Assembly (NCBI RefSeq): GCF_036186745.1
Contig: NZ_CP108086.1
Location: 8,432,001 to 8,496,000 of the forward strand
Length of the DNA: 64,000 nucleotides
Direction of reading: 5' to 3'
Source: Microbispora hainanensis
GTDB taxonomy: Bacteria; Actinomycetota; Actinomycetes; Streptosporangiales; Streptosporangiaceae
Shown here: positions 23,969 to 32,052 of the stretch, piece by piece
Layout of the letters: every line of letters begins with the position of its first letter
Position numbering within the stretch: the stretch's first letter is position 1
The notes under the pieces: model-generated
Seen by the model: the letters and a program-made list of their open reading frames with translations, nothing else
Databases searched by the model: none
Told to the model about the DNA's origin: nothing
Made by a program: the position numbers and the translations under genes

Positions 23969-26200
23969 TTGCGGAGTTCGCGTGGAGCGGCCGTCACGGC
24001 ATTCGCCGCGGCGCTCATGCTTCTGGGAGGTTCCGGGTCGGCGGCCCTCGCGGCGCCGGTCCGCGACGGTGCCGCGACGGCGCGAGCCGGAACGGCACAG
24101 GTCGGGACGGCGCAGATCGGGACGGCGCAGGTCGGGACGGCGCGGGCCTCGGCGTGGACCACGCCACAGCGAGGCGCGGAGCACGCGTCGGCGTCGGCTG
24201 TTCCGGGCGCATCGTCGACCACCCTGGCATCGGTCGTTCCCGGTGAGCGGCTGACCACCCTGGCGGCCGCGGATCCCGGCAGGCGGACGGCCGGAGCGGC
24301 GGAGGAGCCGCCGGTCGAGGAGCAGCCCTGCCCGGTGGCCGTGCCGTCCGGCACGACCTGCGGATATCTTCTCGCCCCCGAGCGGCGTGACGTCCCCAAC
24401 AGCAGAACCATCAAGGTCGGCTACGCGGTGCACCGGGCGTCACCGGCCGCGGGCCAGGCGGCCGACCCCGTCGTCTACATGAGCGGCGGGCCGGGATCGG
24501 CCTCGCTCCAGCTCACCGGGTTCCTCACCCGGATGTTCCCCGGCCGTGACGTGGTCGTCCTCGAACAACGCGGCGGGCGCTACTCCGAGCCCAGGCTGAG
24601 CTGCCCCGAGATCGTCCGCGGGGTCGTGGGCACCCTGAGCACGCCCGGGCCCGCGTCGGCGGAGACCGCCCCGCTCGCCCGGCAGGCGATGGCCTGCCAG
24701 TCGCGCCTGGAGGCCGAGCACGTCGACCTGCGCGGCTACAACACCTCCGAGATCGCGGCCGACGTCGTGGACCTGCGAGCCGCGCTCGGCTACCCGGGCT
24801 GGTACCTGTTCGGCGTCAGCTACTCCACCCGCCCGATGCTGCTGGCGGCGGAGCGCGACCCGCAAGGCACCCGAGGGATCGTGCTCGACTCGCTGCTTCC
24901 CTCGGGCTCCCGCTGGTACGACGAGTCGTCCGCCGCGCTCTCGGCGACGATGACCAAGCTGGGAGTCGCCGCCCGGTTCGACGCCGTGGTGAAGGCGCTC
25001 AACGCGCACCCCGCGACGTACGAGACCCGCGACCCGCTCACCCGGGAGCGGCTGACGGTGCAGCTCAACGGGGACGACGTCGCGACGATCCTCGGCGAGT
25101 CGCTGCACGAGGCCGACGTGGCCGCGATCGTGCCCGCCCTGGTGGACGGGCTCGCCTCCGGGCGCACCGAGCTGCTGCAGCCTCTGGTGGACGCGGCCGG
25201 CGACGCGCTGACCTCGTACGAGTGGGGCCTCTACTACGCCGTCCAGTGCCAGGACGAGACGCCGTACAACACCTTCCGGAACGCGCGGAGCCCCCGGCTG
25301 TTCACAGGGGTCGTCGACGAGGCGGTCTGCGACGCCTGGGGCCTGCCCGCCGCACGGACCGAACCCGACCTGCTGACCTCGCACACGTCGGTCACCACCC
25401 CGGCCTCGTCGAACCCGGCCTCGTCGAACTCCGCCTCGTCGGACGGAGCGACACCGGCAGCATCATCAGAGGAGACGACGCCGGAAGACACGTCATCGGA
25501 CGGGGCGGCACCGGAGGACACGCCGTCCGAGGGCGCGTCGCCGGAAGGCGCCACGTCGGAGGGGGCGACGCCGCCGGTCCTGGTCCTGGGCGGCCAGTAT
25601 GACCCCACCACCCCGCCGGAGGCCGCGCAGAAGGCGGTGTCGGCGGTGCCGGGCGCGCGGTTCGCCGAGTTCGCCGGGGCCGGGCACGCCGTCTTCCTGT
25701 CGAGTGCCTGCGGCCGCCAGACCATCGCCGCGTTCCTCGACGACCCGGCCGCGACGCGGCCCGTGTGCGACCCCGGCGCGGCGCCGTACCCCGTCGTGCG
25801 TCCGGGCGACCTGCTCCTCACGTCGTCGGCCTACCGGCTGTCGCGGTCGCCGATCCCGCTGGCGGTCCCCGCGGCGTTCCTGCTCGTGTCGGCCGTCCAG
25901 CTCGTCGCGGGCCTGGTCTCCCTGCTGCGCAGGCGCGGTGGCGGGCTGAGCGCGCTCGCGGGCCTGGCGGGGGTCGCGCTGGGTGGGCTGTCGGCGCTGA
26001 GCCTGTCGGGGGTCCGCGACTGGACGTCGTTCGCGATCGGGGTGCCGCACGCCCTGGCCTGGTATGGCCTGCTGGCCCTGGTCTCCACAGCGCTGTCGAT
26101 CATCGAGGCGTTCCGGCTGAACGCCGCCGCCGCCCGGATCGTCCCCGCCTTGACCGGCCTCGCGCTCCTCGCCTGGCTGTACGGCTGGCTGCTGTCTTGA
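23969..26200 (+). CDS. Secreted/membrane alpha/beta hydrolase, S33 tripeptidyl-aminopeptidase type
   Basis: This is a 743-residue protein from a TTG start, chosen because it places a Sec signal (ending near ALAAP) at the N-terminus. Four 5-residue repeats (GTAQV type) follow. The hydrolase domain (about 110-600) carries GSYS-like nucleophile elbow FGVSYSTRP, the acid in GGQYDPTTPPE, and the His in GAGHAVFLSS, as in Streptomyces SlpD/SlpE and proline-iminopeptidase relatives. A Ser/Thr/Glu/Pro-rich insert of about 60 residues (about 475-535) interrupts the domain just before the Asp strand. Four hydrophobic helices at the C-terminus (about 625-743) anchor it in the membrane. It probably acts outside the cell on short peptides. 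Confidence 0.8.
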   Translation: MRSSRGAAVTAFAAALMLLGGSGSAALAAPVRDGAATARAGTAQVGTAQIGTAQVGTARASAWTTPQRGAEHASASAVPGASSTTLASVVPGERLTTLAAADPGRRTAGAAEEPPVEEQPCPVAVPSGTTCGYLLAPERRDVPNSRTIKVGYAVHRASPAAGQAADPVVYMSGGPGSASLQLTGFLTRMFPGRDVVVLEQRGGRYSEPRLSCPEIVRGVVGTLSTPGPASAETAPLARQAMACQSRLEAEHVDLRGYNTSEIAADVVDLRAALGYPGWYLFGVSYSTRPMLLAAERDPQGTRGIVLDSLLPSGSRWYDESSAALSATMTKLGVAARFDAVVKALNAHPATYETRDPLTRERLTVQLNGDDVATILGESLHEADVAAIVPALVDGLASGRTELLQPLVDAAGDALTSYEWGLYYAVQCQDETPYNTFRNARSPRLFTGVVDEAVCDAWGLPAARTEPDLLTSHTSVTTPASSNPASSNSASSDGATPAASSEETTPEDTSSDGAAPEDTPSEGASPEGATSEGATPPVLVLGGQYDPTTPPEAAQKAVSAVPGARFAEFAGAGHAVFLSSACGRQTIAAFLDDPAATRPVCDPGAAPYPVVRPGDLLLTSSAYRLSRSPIPLAVPAAFLLVSAVQLVAGLVSLLRRRGGGLSALAGLAGVALGGLSALSLSGVRDWTSFAIGVPHALAWYGLLALVSTALSIIEAFRLNAAAARIVPALTGLALLAWLYGWLLS
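24089..24148 (+). repeat. 15-bp in-frame tandem repeat (4 units) in the hydrolase gene
   Basis: Units begin at 24089, 24104, 24119 and 24134, with GGGACGGCGCAGGTC as the commonest form. They encode the pentapeptide GTAQV/I repeated after the signal peptide, so copy-number change would not shift the frame. Confidence 0.85.
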
Positions 26201-26251
26201 TCAAGCCCGCCTTAAGGGTCGATTAAAAGGAAAGTTTCTTTATAGAGAGCG

Positions 26252-26280
26252 TTGACGCGGCTGGTCCGGCGGCTTAGGTT
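26252..26280 (+). promoter_or_regulatory. Consensus-like housekeeping promoter
   Basis: TTGACG (26252-26257) and TAGGTT (26275-26280) are spaced 17 bp apart. It faces away from the hydrolase and towards a short ORF at 26322; no longer gene lies on this strand before 28 kb. It could drive a small protein or a small RNA. Confidence 0.45.
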
Positions 26281-26321
26281 CCGATCAGAACCCAGGAGGC
26301 AGGATCGGCGGAGGCATCGCT

Positions 26322-26453
26322 GTGCGCTTGTCGAGATCATCGTCGGGTGACCGGGTGACCTACGGCGGCACGGCCTGCCGGCGCAGGCAGCCGCACACCG
26401 CCCTGGCGGGCTGGGAGCCGCCCGGCGTCCCCGCCCTCCGGACCAGGCTCTGA
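26322..26453 (+). CDS. Possible 43-residue small protein of unknown function
   Basis: The GTG start has GGAGG at 8 bases and lies 42 bases after a good promoter; the frame closes with TGA at 26451-26453. The product is basic (many Arg, start MRLSRSSSGDR) and matches nothing I know. Promoter, ribosome-binding site and spacing are the only support, so it may equally be a non-coding transcript. Confidence 0.28.
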   Translation: MRLSRSSSGDRVTYGGTACRRRQPHTALAGWEPPGVPALRTRL

Positions 26454-26614
26454 CCCACGTACGGACGTCCCGAGGCGACTCGCCCGGGCGTACGGCACAG
26501 CCTCCGGGCCGTACCGGACCGGTGACACCGGCGCGGCCCGGAGCCGGCGCCCCGGCGGTCTCGTCCGATCACGAATCGGGAGACCGCCGGGCGTCGCGCG
26601 CGCCCGCGACGCGC

Positions 26615-27859
26615 TCATCCCTTCGTGCATCCCTTCGTGGCGAGACCCCGGCCACGACGGGCGACGTGCCTGGTCACCAGCAGCATCCCGCCGACCGAGG
26701 CCAGCATGCCGGCGGCGACGACCGGCACGACCGCGCCGAACCCGGAGGCCCCGGCGACGAGGCCGAACAGCGGAGGCCCGACGAGCGCGCCCACGCTGCC
26801 CATCTGGGCCACCATCCCGGTGCCCACGTCGGCGTGGTCGAGGCGTTCGAGCACGAGGGGAAGCGCGGCGAAGGCGAAGGCGCCCAGCAGCCCGTTCTCC
26901 AGGGAGACGATCCCCGCGCCGGTCGCCGCGGCGGCCAGCGGCGCGTCCGCGCCGTAGGCGAGCCAGGCGGCCGGCACGACCAGCAGCCCTGACAGGGCGA
27001 GCACGGCGAGCGGCACGCCCCGCCGGAGCAGGACTCCCACCGACAGCCCGCCGAGGACGCCGACGAACGAGATCGCCGAGGTCAGCGCGCCCGCGGCTCC
27101 CGCCGAGCTCGCGTGCTCGTCGATCAGGAGCGTGGGCAGCAGCACGACCACCGGCATCGTCACCAGCACCATCAGGCAGAAAGACGCGGTGAGCAGGGCG
27201 GGCCACGCCAGCGCCCGCGCACCGGGCACGGGCCCGGCGGCCGCCTCGGACGCGGACGTCCGCGGCAGCCGCGTCCGGACGGCCACCGTCATCAGCACCG
27301 TCAGCCCCGCGATCAGCAGCACCCAGCCGCGCCAGCCGAGCGCCTCGCCGGCGACGCCGCCCACGAGGGTGCTCACACCGATGCCCACCGGGACGAACGT
27401 CGCCCAGATCGACAGCGCCAATCCCCTGTCCCGTTCCTCGGCGAGGTGGAGGACCAGCGCCGGGCAGGCGACGGTGACCACGAGATAGCCGACCCCTTCG
27501 GCGACGCGGGCGGCCAGCAACCACCCGAAGCTCCCCGCGGCCGTGCTCAGCGCGCTCGCCGCCACCATCAGCGCCAGCGCGGCGATCAGCGACCTGCCCG
27601 CGCCGAACCGGCGGACCAGATAGCCGGCCGGCAGCCCGGCGACGGCGCCCACCCCGACCACCGCCGAGATCGCCCAGCCCAGTTGCGACAGCGACAGCCC
27701 GAGCTCATCGGCCATCGACGGCCCGACCGCGGAGAACTTGCCGTAGCTCATCGCCGCCACCACGCCGGTGAGGTAGATGACGATGATCGTCAGCCACGGC
27801 GAGCGCCGCACTGGCGCCTCGTCGCGCCCGGATCCGCCCACGGTCCGGTCGGGGGTCAT
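26615..27859 (-). CDS. MFS transporter (CynX/NimT-like, 12 helices)
   Basis: ATG 27859 follows GAGGAGGAG and gives 414 residues; the longer frame to 27928 is rejected. The topology is two six-helix halves around a loop at about 195-215. GYLVRRFGAGRS is the motif A equivalent in loop 2-3, and ARVAEGVGYLVVTVACPALV is helix 4. The pattern fits the cyanate/nitroimidazole-type or general metabolite:H+ antiporters; substrate unknown. Its last two 12-bp segments are an exact duplication encoding TKGCTKG plus stop. It diverges from the CopC gene across about 240 bases in which I saw no metal-sensor box. Confidence 0.85.
   Translation of the reverse strand: MTPDRTVGGSGRDEAPVRRSPWLTIIVIYLTGVVAAMSYGKFSAVGPSMADELGLSLSQLGWAISAVVGVGAVAGLPAGYLVRRFGAGRSLIAALALMVAASALSTAAGSFGWLLAARVAEGVGYLVVTVACPALVLHLAEERDRGLALSIWATFVPVGIGVSTLVGGVAGEALGWRGWVLLIAGLTVLMTVAVRTRLPRTSASEAAAGPVPGARALAWPALLTASFCLMVLVTMPVVVLLPTLLIDEHASSAGAAGALTSAISFVGVLGGLSVGVLLRRGVPLAVLALSGLLVVPAAWLAYGADAPLAAAATGAGIVSLENGLLGAFAFAALPLVLERLDHADVGTGMVAQMGSVGALVGPPLFGLVAGASGFGAVVPVVAAGMLASVGGMLLVTRHVARRGRGLATKGCTKG
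26616..26639. repeat. Exact 12-bp tandem duplication at the 3' end of the MFS gene
   Basis: CATCCCTTCGTG occurs at 26616-26627 and 26628-26639. On the gene strand it encodes (A)TKGC and TKG-stop, so the last four codons including the stop arose by an in-frame 12-bp duplication. Confidence 0.85.
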
Positions 27860-28102
27860 CAGCTCCTCCTCAGCGGCGGTGGCCAGGACGTCGGCACGGC
27901 GCCGAATGCCGATGCGGCCGTCGTCCACTCAATCAGGGAAATGCGTACGCCACCCGAAAGATCACTCGAAACGGTCATCCCGGCACGGTCCGCAGCCGTC
28001 GCCGGGTGGCCTCGCGGCATGGGCGGGCCCCGATCAGTGGGACCATGGCTGGGTCGGCGCCCGGCAAAAAGGAAGGCAAGGCAGGTGGACCAGGTCGCCC
28101 GG

Positions 28103-29116
28103 ATGGACAAGGACACCCCACCTACGCACGGCGGTCGCCGTCGTCTACGGGTGCTCGCCGCACCGCACGGCCCCACTGGCGCGCTCGCCGCACCACGCCG
28201 CCGCCTGCGGGTGCTGGCCATGCCGCTGCTGGCCCTGCTCTCGGTGCTGCTGATCGCGACGCCCGCGCAGGCCCACGACGTGCTCGTCGGCAGCGACCCC
28301 AAGGACGGCGCGGTCCTCGGCACCATGCCCTCCACCGTGACGCTCACCTTCGACCAGGCCGTACGCCGCGACTTCGCGCGGATGGCCGTCACCGGGCCGG
28401 ACGGCGCGCACTACGAGCAGGGCGAGATCACGGTCGACGGCAGGAACGTCTCCATCGGCGTACGCACGGGCACACCGTCGGGGGACTACGCGATCGGCTA
28501 CCGGATCGTGTCGAACGACGGTCACCCGGTCACCGGCGCCGTGAAGTTCACCGTGACCGGCGGGGGCGCGGCCCCCGGCGCGGTCACCGCGCCGACGGCC
28601 GCTTCCGCGACCGGCACGGCGAACTCCGGCGCAGGGACGACCGGCACGGGGACGGTCGGCCAGAGCAGCGGAAGCTGGGTGTGGGGGCTGCTGGCCATCA
28701 CCGCGGCCCTGCTGGCGCTGTGCACGCGCGTGCTCGTACGGCACGACCGTCGCCTGCGCGACGGGACGATCCCGGCTCCCCCGGCCGCCGGGACGCCGCG
28801 AGCGGCCTCTGCGGGCATCCCGGACTCGTCGAACACAGCACCGTCCAGCACAGCCCCGTCGAGCGCCGAGCCGTCAGGTAGACAGCCGTCGGGCACAGCC
28901 CCTTCCGGCACAGAGCCGTCGAGCGCCGAGCCTTCAGGCGAAGAGCCGTCGCGCACTGAGGCGTCGGGCACTGAGGCGCCGGGCGCGCCCGGCTCAGGGG
29001 CGGGGGCGGCCGGTACGTCGGCGGCGGACTCCGGCGCGGACGGCCCGGCCACCGGACGCTCCACCGCCGCCGGGACCGGCGCCGGAAGCTCCCCGGCCTC
29101 GGGCGGCGCCGCATGA
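28103..29116 (+). CDS. CopC-domain copper-binding protein, membrane-anchored
   Basis: This protein has about 337 residues from ATG 28103; GTG 28210 or ATG 28219 are possible alternatives closer to the hydrophobic signal (LLALLSVLLIATPAQA). Cleavage after AQA exposes His as residue 1 of the mature protein (HDVLVGSDPKDG), the first Cu(II) ligand of CopC. The Asp/His pair of SNDGHPVTG supplies the others. A linker and one membrane helix (WVWGLLAITAALLALC) follow, then a cytoplasmic tail of about 120 residues rich in Pro, Ser, Glu and Thr. The stop overlaps the CopD start (ATGA). It delivers or buffers periplasm-side copper for import by CopD. Confidence 0.85.
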   Translation: MDKDTPPTHGGRRRLRVLAAPHGPTGALAAPRRRLRVLAMPLLALLSVLLIATPAQAHDVLVGSDPKDGAVLGTMPSTVTLTFDQAVRRDFARMAVTGPDGAHYEQGEITVDGRNVSIGVRTGTPSGDYAIGYRIVSNDGHPVTGAVKFTVTGGGAAPGAVTAPTAASATGTANSGAGTTGTGTVGQSSGSWVWGLLAITAALLALCTRVLVRHDRRLRDGTIPAPPAAGTPRAASAGIPDSSNTAPSSTAPSSAEPSGRQPSGTAPSGTEPSSAEPSGEEPSRTEASGTEAPGAPGSGAGAAGTSAADSGADGPATGRSTAAGTGAGSSPASGGAA

Positions 29117-30207
29117 CCACGACCTCGGAACCCCACGTCTCGGCGGGCCGGTCCGGCACCAGCACCGGAAGCGGCACCGGAAGCGGCACCGGCACCGGCA
29201 CCGGCACCGGCACCGAGCATGCCCGCGCCCGGATCCCCGCGGCGGGGCTGACCGCCGGAGCCCTGCTCGCGGTCGTGATCGCGACCTGGCTCACGCTGCC
29301 CGGAAACGTGCCGGGGCTGCCCATGCCCTCCACGATCGTGGAGTATGGCCTGCCGGTCGTGCGGCTCGTGCTCGACCTGGCCGCCACCGCGACCATCGGG
29401 CTCAGCCTGCTCCCCAAGCTCCTCGGCTTCGACGACCCGGACCGGACCGAGCCGATCGCGGCCAGGGCCCGGCACTGGGCCGTGATGTTCTCCCTGGTCT
29501 GGTGTGCCGCCGCGCTGGTGTCGGCCGTCCTCAGCGCCGCCGAAGTCACTCCCGGCGCGTTTCCCGACGTGGCGGCGTACGTAGACGGCATCGGCGCGGG
29601 TCAGGGCATGATCGTGAGCGCGTCGTGCGCCCTGGCCAGCGCCGCCGTGGGGATGCTCGCGGTGCGGTTCGGCGAGAAGGTGCCCGCCGAGCTGCGGGTG
29701 CTCGTCGCCGGATTCGGGCTGCTGCCGCTCCCGGTCACCGGCCACGCCTCGAACTGGTACTGGCACGACCTCAGCATGGTCTCGATGGAGCTGCACGTCA
29801 TCGGGGCCTGCGCCTGGGTGGGCGGCCTGGTCGCGCTCGCCGTCCTGCTGCCGCGCCATCGCGACCTGCTCGCCCGCACGCTGCCCCGGTTCTCCCGGCT
29901 GGCGACGTACGCACTGGTCGTCGTGGGGCTGTCCGGGCTCTTCAACGGCCTGGTGGAGCTTCTGCTCACGCCTGGCGAGAGTTTCCCCGCGTCGCTGTTC
30001 ACCACAGGGTACGGCCGGCTCGTGATCGCCAAGGCGGTGTTCACCGCACTGATCGCGCTGCTGGGGGGCAACATCCGCTGGCGGCTGCTGCCCGCGATCA
30101 CGCGTCAGGCCCCGACCGCGTTCGCGGCCTGGGCGGCCCTGGAACTCACCGTGATGGGCCTCGCGTACGGCGTCGCGGTGACGCTGACCAAGACCCCGGT
30201 CGCCTGA
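29113..30207 (+). CDS. CopD-family copper import membrane protein
   Basis: This 364-residue protein is translationally coupled to CopC (ATGA overlap). After an N-terminal Gly/Thr/Ser low-complexity stretch (about 13-35) there are eight or nine membrane helices. The conserved CopD features are TGHASNWYWHDLSM and VSMELHVIGACAWVGGLVAL (His residues likely bind copper or haem within the membrane), then FSRLATYALVVVGLSGLFN and GYGRLVIAKA. The CopCD pair imports copper in Gram-positives and serves cuproenzymes. A 35-bp duplicated copy of its 3' end follows the stop. Confidence 0.88.
   Translation: MTTTSEPHVSAGRSGTSTGSGTGSGTGTGTGTGTEHARARIPAAGLTAGALLAVVIATWLTLPGNVPGLPMPSTIVEYGLPVVRLVLDLAATATIGLSLLPKLLGFDDPDRTEPIAARARHWAVMFSLVWCAAALVSAVLSAAEVTPGAFPDVAAYVDGIGAGQGMIVSASCALASAAVGMLAVRFGEKVPAELRVLVAGFGLLPLPVTGHASNWYWHDLSMVSMELHVIGACAWVGGLVALAVLLPRHRDLLARTLPRFSRLATYALVVVGLSGLFNGLVELLLTPGESFPASLFTTGYGRLVIAKAVFTALIALLGGNIRWRLLPAITRQAPTAFAAWAALELTVMGLAYGVAVTLTKTPVA
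29154..29214 (+). repeat. 6/12-bp in-frame repeat (GGCACC/GGAAGC) in the CopD gene
   Basis: About ten hexamers of GGCACC with interspersed GGAAGC encode the GT/GS-rich N-terminal tail of CopD. The array is in-frame, so slippage changes tail length only. Confidence 0.85.
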
Positions 30208-30269
30208 CCCACCACGACCCACGCGCCCGGCCGGTCACCTGACCCACCAAGATCCCACGCGCTCCGTCG
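30199..30269. repeat. 35-bp tandem duplication of the CopD gene 3' end
   Basis: Copy 1 (30199-30233) starts with the last two sense codons and stop GTCGCCTGA; copy 2 (30234-30269) begins GTCACCTGA and follows with the same CCCACCA-GA-CCCACGCGC pattern and one indel. Further degenerate CCGTCCCGCC/CCGGGC units fill 30290-30430. Confidence 0.85.
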
Positions 30270-30538
30270 GCGGCCCGCCCCGTCTCATCGGCCGGGCCGC
30301 ACCAGCCCGTCCCGCACCGCCGCACCCAGGCCGCACCACCCTGCCCGTCCCGCCGACCGGGCCACACCGCCATGCCCCCAGCGCCGGCCGGCTGCCCGCC
30401 CTGCCGTCCCGCCAGCCGGGCAGCACCACCCGGCTCGCTGGCCGTATTGCCGTGCCGGGCCCCCTCAGAGACGCCGAGAGCCGCCCCCCGGCAAGGGAGC
30501 GGCTCTCGGAGAGGCGGGTGAGCGCGTGGTGGGGATGA
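30208..30538. other. 331-bp intergenic region of degenerate repeats between convergent genes
   Basis: It holds the second copy of the CopD 3' end, then several diverged units combining CCGTCCCGCC, CCGGGC and CACC, and a terminator hairpin at 30474-30509. No gene is supported. Confidence 0.6.
30474..30509. terminator. Bidirectional hairpin terminator between CopD and the convergent membrane protein
   Basis: CCGAGAGCCGC and its exact complement form an 11-bp stem around a 14-base loop. It lies between two convergent stops and can serve both transcripts. Confidence 0.65.
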
Positions 30539-31912
30539 TCAGGACGTCGGCTTGGACACGGCGGCGGACGCGGGCGTCACCTCGTCCGACTGCTCGGACA
30601 CCGCAGCGGACGCGGAGGTCGTCTCAGACGTCGCTTCCGGCCCTGCGGGGCGCGGCGCGCCCGGCTCGGCCGTGATCTCCGGCTCCCCGGGGCGAGCATC
30701 CCCGGCGGTCCGGCTCTCCGCGGCGATCCGGTCCTCCGCGGCGGTCCGGTCCTCCGCGGCGGCGGCCGTCAGCCCCCTGCGGCCGGCGAACCACTCCAGC
30801 GCGTACCACACGACGGCCAGCGCGACGAGCCCGATCGGCCAGGCCTCCGCCGCGTACGGCGGGGCTTCGAGCACCCGGTCCTGCACCAACAGCCCGCCGT
30901 ACACACCGGCGGTGGCGAGCGCCGCGCCCACGAGCGGCCGGATGTGCTTGATCGGCACCAGGAAGGCCAGGTCGACGCCGATCCCGGCGAGCAGGAAGAA
31001 GAACGGGACGGTCGAGGGCGGGAACCCGCCACCGACGAGCAGCGGCCAGATCAGGCACCGGTAGGCGACGTACACCCCGGCGATCGCGGTGGCGGTGTAG
31101 CGGCGGCCGACCATGACACGGGCGAAGACCAGGATCGCGACGCCCAGCACCCCCGCGTACATCGCGTAGACGATGTCCGGGATCGGCAGCGAGAACTTGA
31201 GCACCATGGCGCGGTCGACGGTCCTGCCCATCTGGTTGGCCGCGAACTCGAGCAGCGTCGGCTCGGCGTACGGCTGCCCGCGGTCCCAGGACGCCAGCTC
31301 CAGCACGCCGTATTCCTGCTGCAGCTCGGGGAAGTGCGCGTTCTCCAGGAAGAACGCGAACAGGCCGCCCAGCACCAGCGTGCGCCGTCTGCGGCTGATC
31401 TCGGCGTAGCGACCCGAACCGAGGTACCAGCCGCGGATCGCTCCGGCGAGCATCAGCGCGGTGCCGATGTACAGCAGCGCGTGGGAGGGGCTCCACGCGG
31501 TGATGTCGATGCCGTTGACCCGGTGGTTGATCAGGTCGAGCGGGATGGCGATGAGGAAGACCCCGGTGCCCCACACGATCAGGCGGGAGGCCGTGCGGTC
31601 CACCCCGTAGCCGGTGTACCAGTGCACGATCGTCAGCGCCACGGCGATCACGGTGCCGACCGTGTTGAGCAGGTGCGGCGGGGCCAGGTCGTCGCGCAGC
31701 CATTTGAAGTGCCACGACACGTCCCAGCTCGATCCGAGCACCTTGAGGACGAACGCCGCGAGCCAGCCCAGGTAGAGCACCCGGAAGAGGTCCTGCGGCG
31801 TCTGCCTGCCCGCCTCCCCCCGCGTCCAGTACGGAAGAGCCCACTCGATAGCGCGAGCGGGGATCTGCTTGAGCGGCGTTCCATTCACGCGCGAAATGAT
31901 GCCGTTCCCCAT
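30539..31912 (-). CDS. Polytopic membrane protein of unknown function
   Basis: This protein has 457 residues from ATG 31912; TTG 31924 is an alternative and neither has a clear ribosome-binding site. About ten membrane helices span residues 45-395. Conserved-looking polar spots lie at helix ends: SSWDVSWHFKWLRDDLAPPH (about 60-80), VHWYTGYG, INHRVNGIDITAWSPSHALL (about 125-145), and ENAHFPELQQEYGVL. The repeated His/Trp/Asp residues facing one side suggest metal or haem contact, and the gene adjoins the CopCD pair; both points are suggestive only. The last 65 residues are low complexity (repeats of AAEDRxAAE and ASAAVS). I do not recognise the family. Confidence 0.65.
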   Translation of the reverse strand: MGNGIISRVNGTPLKQIPARAIEWALPYWTRGEAGRQTPQDLFRVLYLGWLAAFVLKVLGSSWDVSWHFKWLRDDLAPPHLLNTVGTVIAVALTIVHWYTGYGVDRTASRLIVWGTGVFLIAIPLDLINHRVNGIDITAWSPSHALLYIGTALMLAGAIRGWYLGSGRYAEISRRRRTLVLGGLFAFFLENAHFPELQQEYGVLELASWDRGQPYAEPTLLEFAANQMGRTVDRAMVLKFSLPIPDIVYAMYAGVLGVAILVFARVMVGRRYTATAIAGVYVAYRCLIWPLLVGGGFPPSTVPFFFLLAGIGVDLAFLVPIKHIRPLVGAALATAGVYGGLLVQDRVLEAPPYAAEAWPIGLVALAVVWYALEWFAGRRGLTAAAAEDRTAAEDRIAAESRTAGDARPGEPEITAEPGAPRPAGPEATSETTSASAAVSEQSDEVTPASAAVSKPTS

Positions 31913-32052
31913 GGTGGGGCGCAATCAGGGATTACCCCGATGCATCATCACGATTCGTGCCCGGATCGCGTCGGCGTGCGCCGTAGCGGTGGTTATCCAC
32001 AGGCGGGGCGGCTCCTCAGCGGTCTCTCAGCGGAGACAAGTAGCATCGCGAC

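Larger units (their letters stand above)
26201..26614. other. 414-bp intergenic region: promoter and a possible 43-codon ORF only
   Basis: The region between the hydrolase and the convergent MFS transporter holds a well-formed promoter (26252-26280), a GAAAGTTTC core like the xylan operators at 26230-26238, and a 43-codon ORF with a ribosome-binding site. No protein family was recognised. The AT-rich patch at 26210-26245 is unusual for this genome. Confidence 0.5.

Noticed and set aside
31992..32000. A perfect DnaA-box-like TTATCCACA
   Set aside because: It is a single copy with no neighbouring boxes and no dnaA, dnaN or other origin genes; not an origin.
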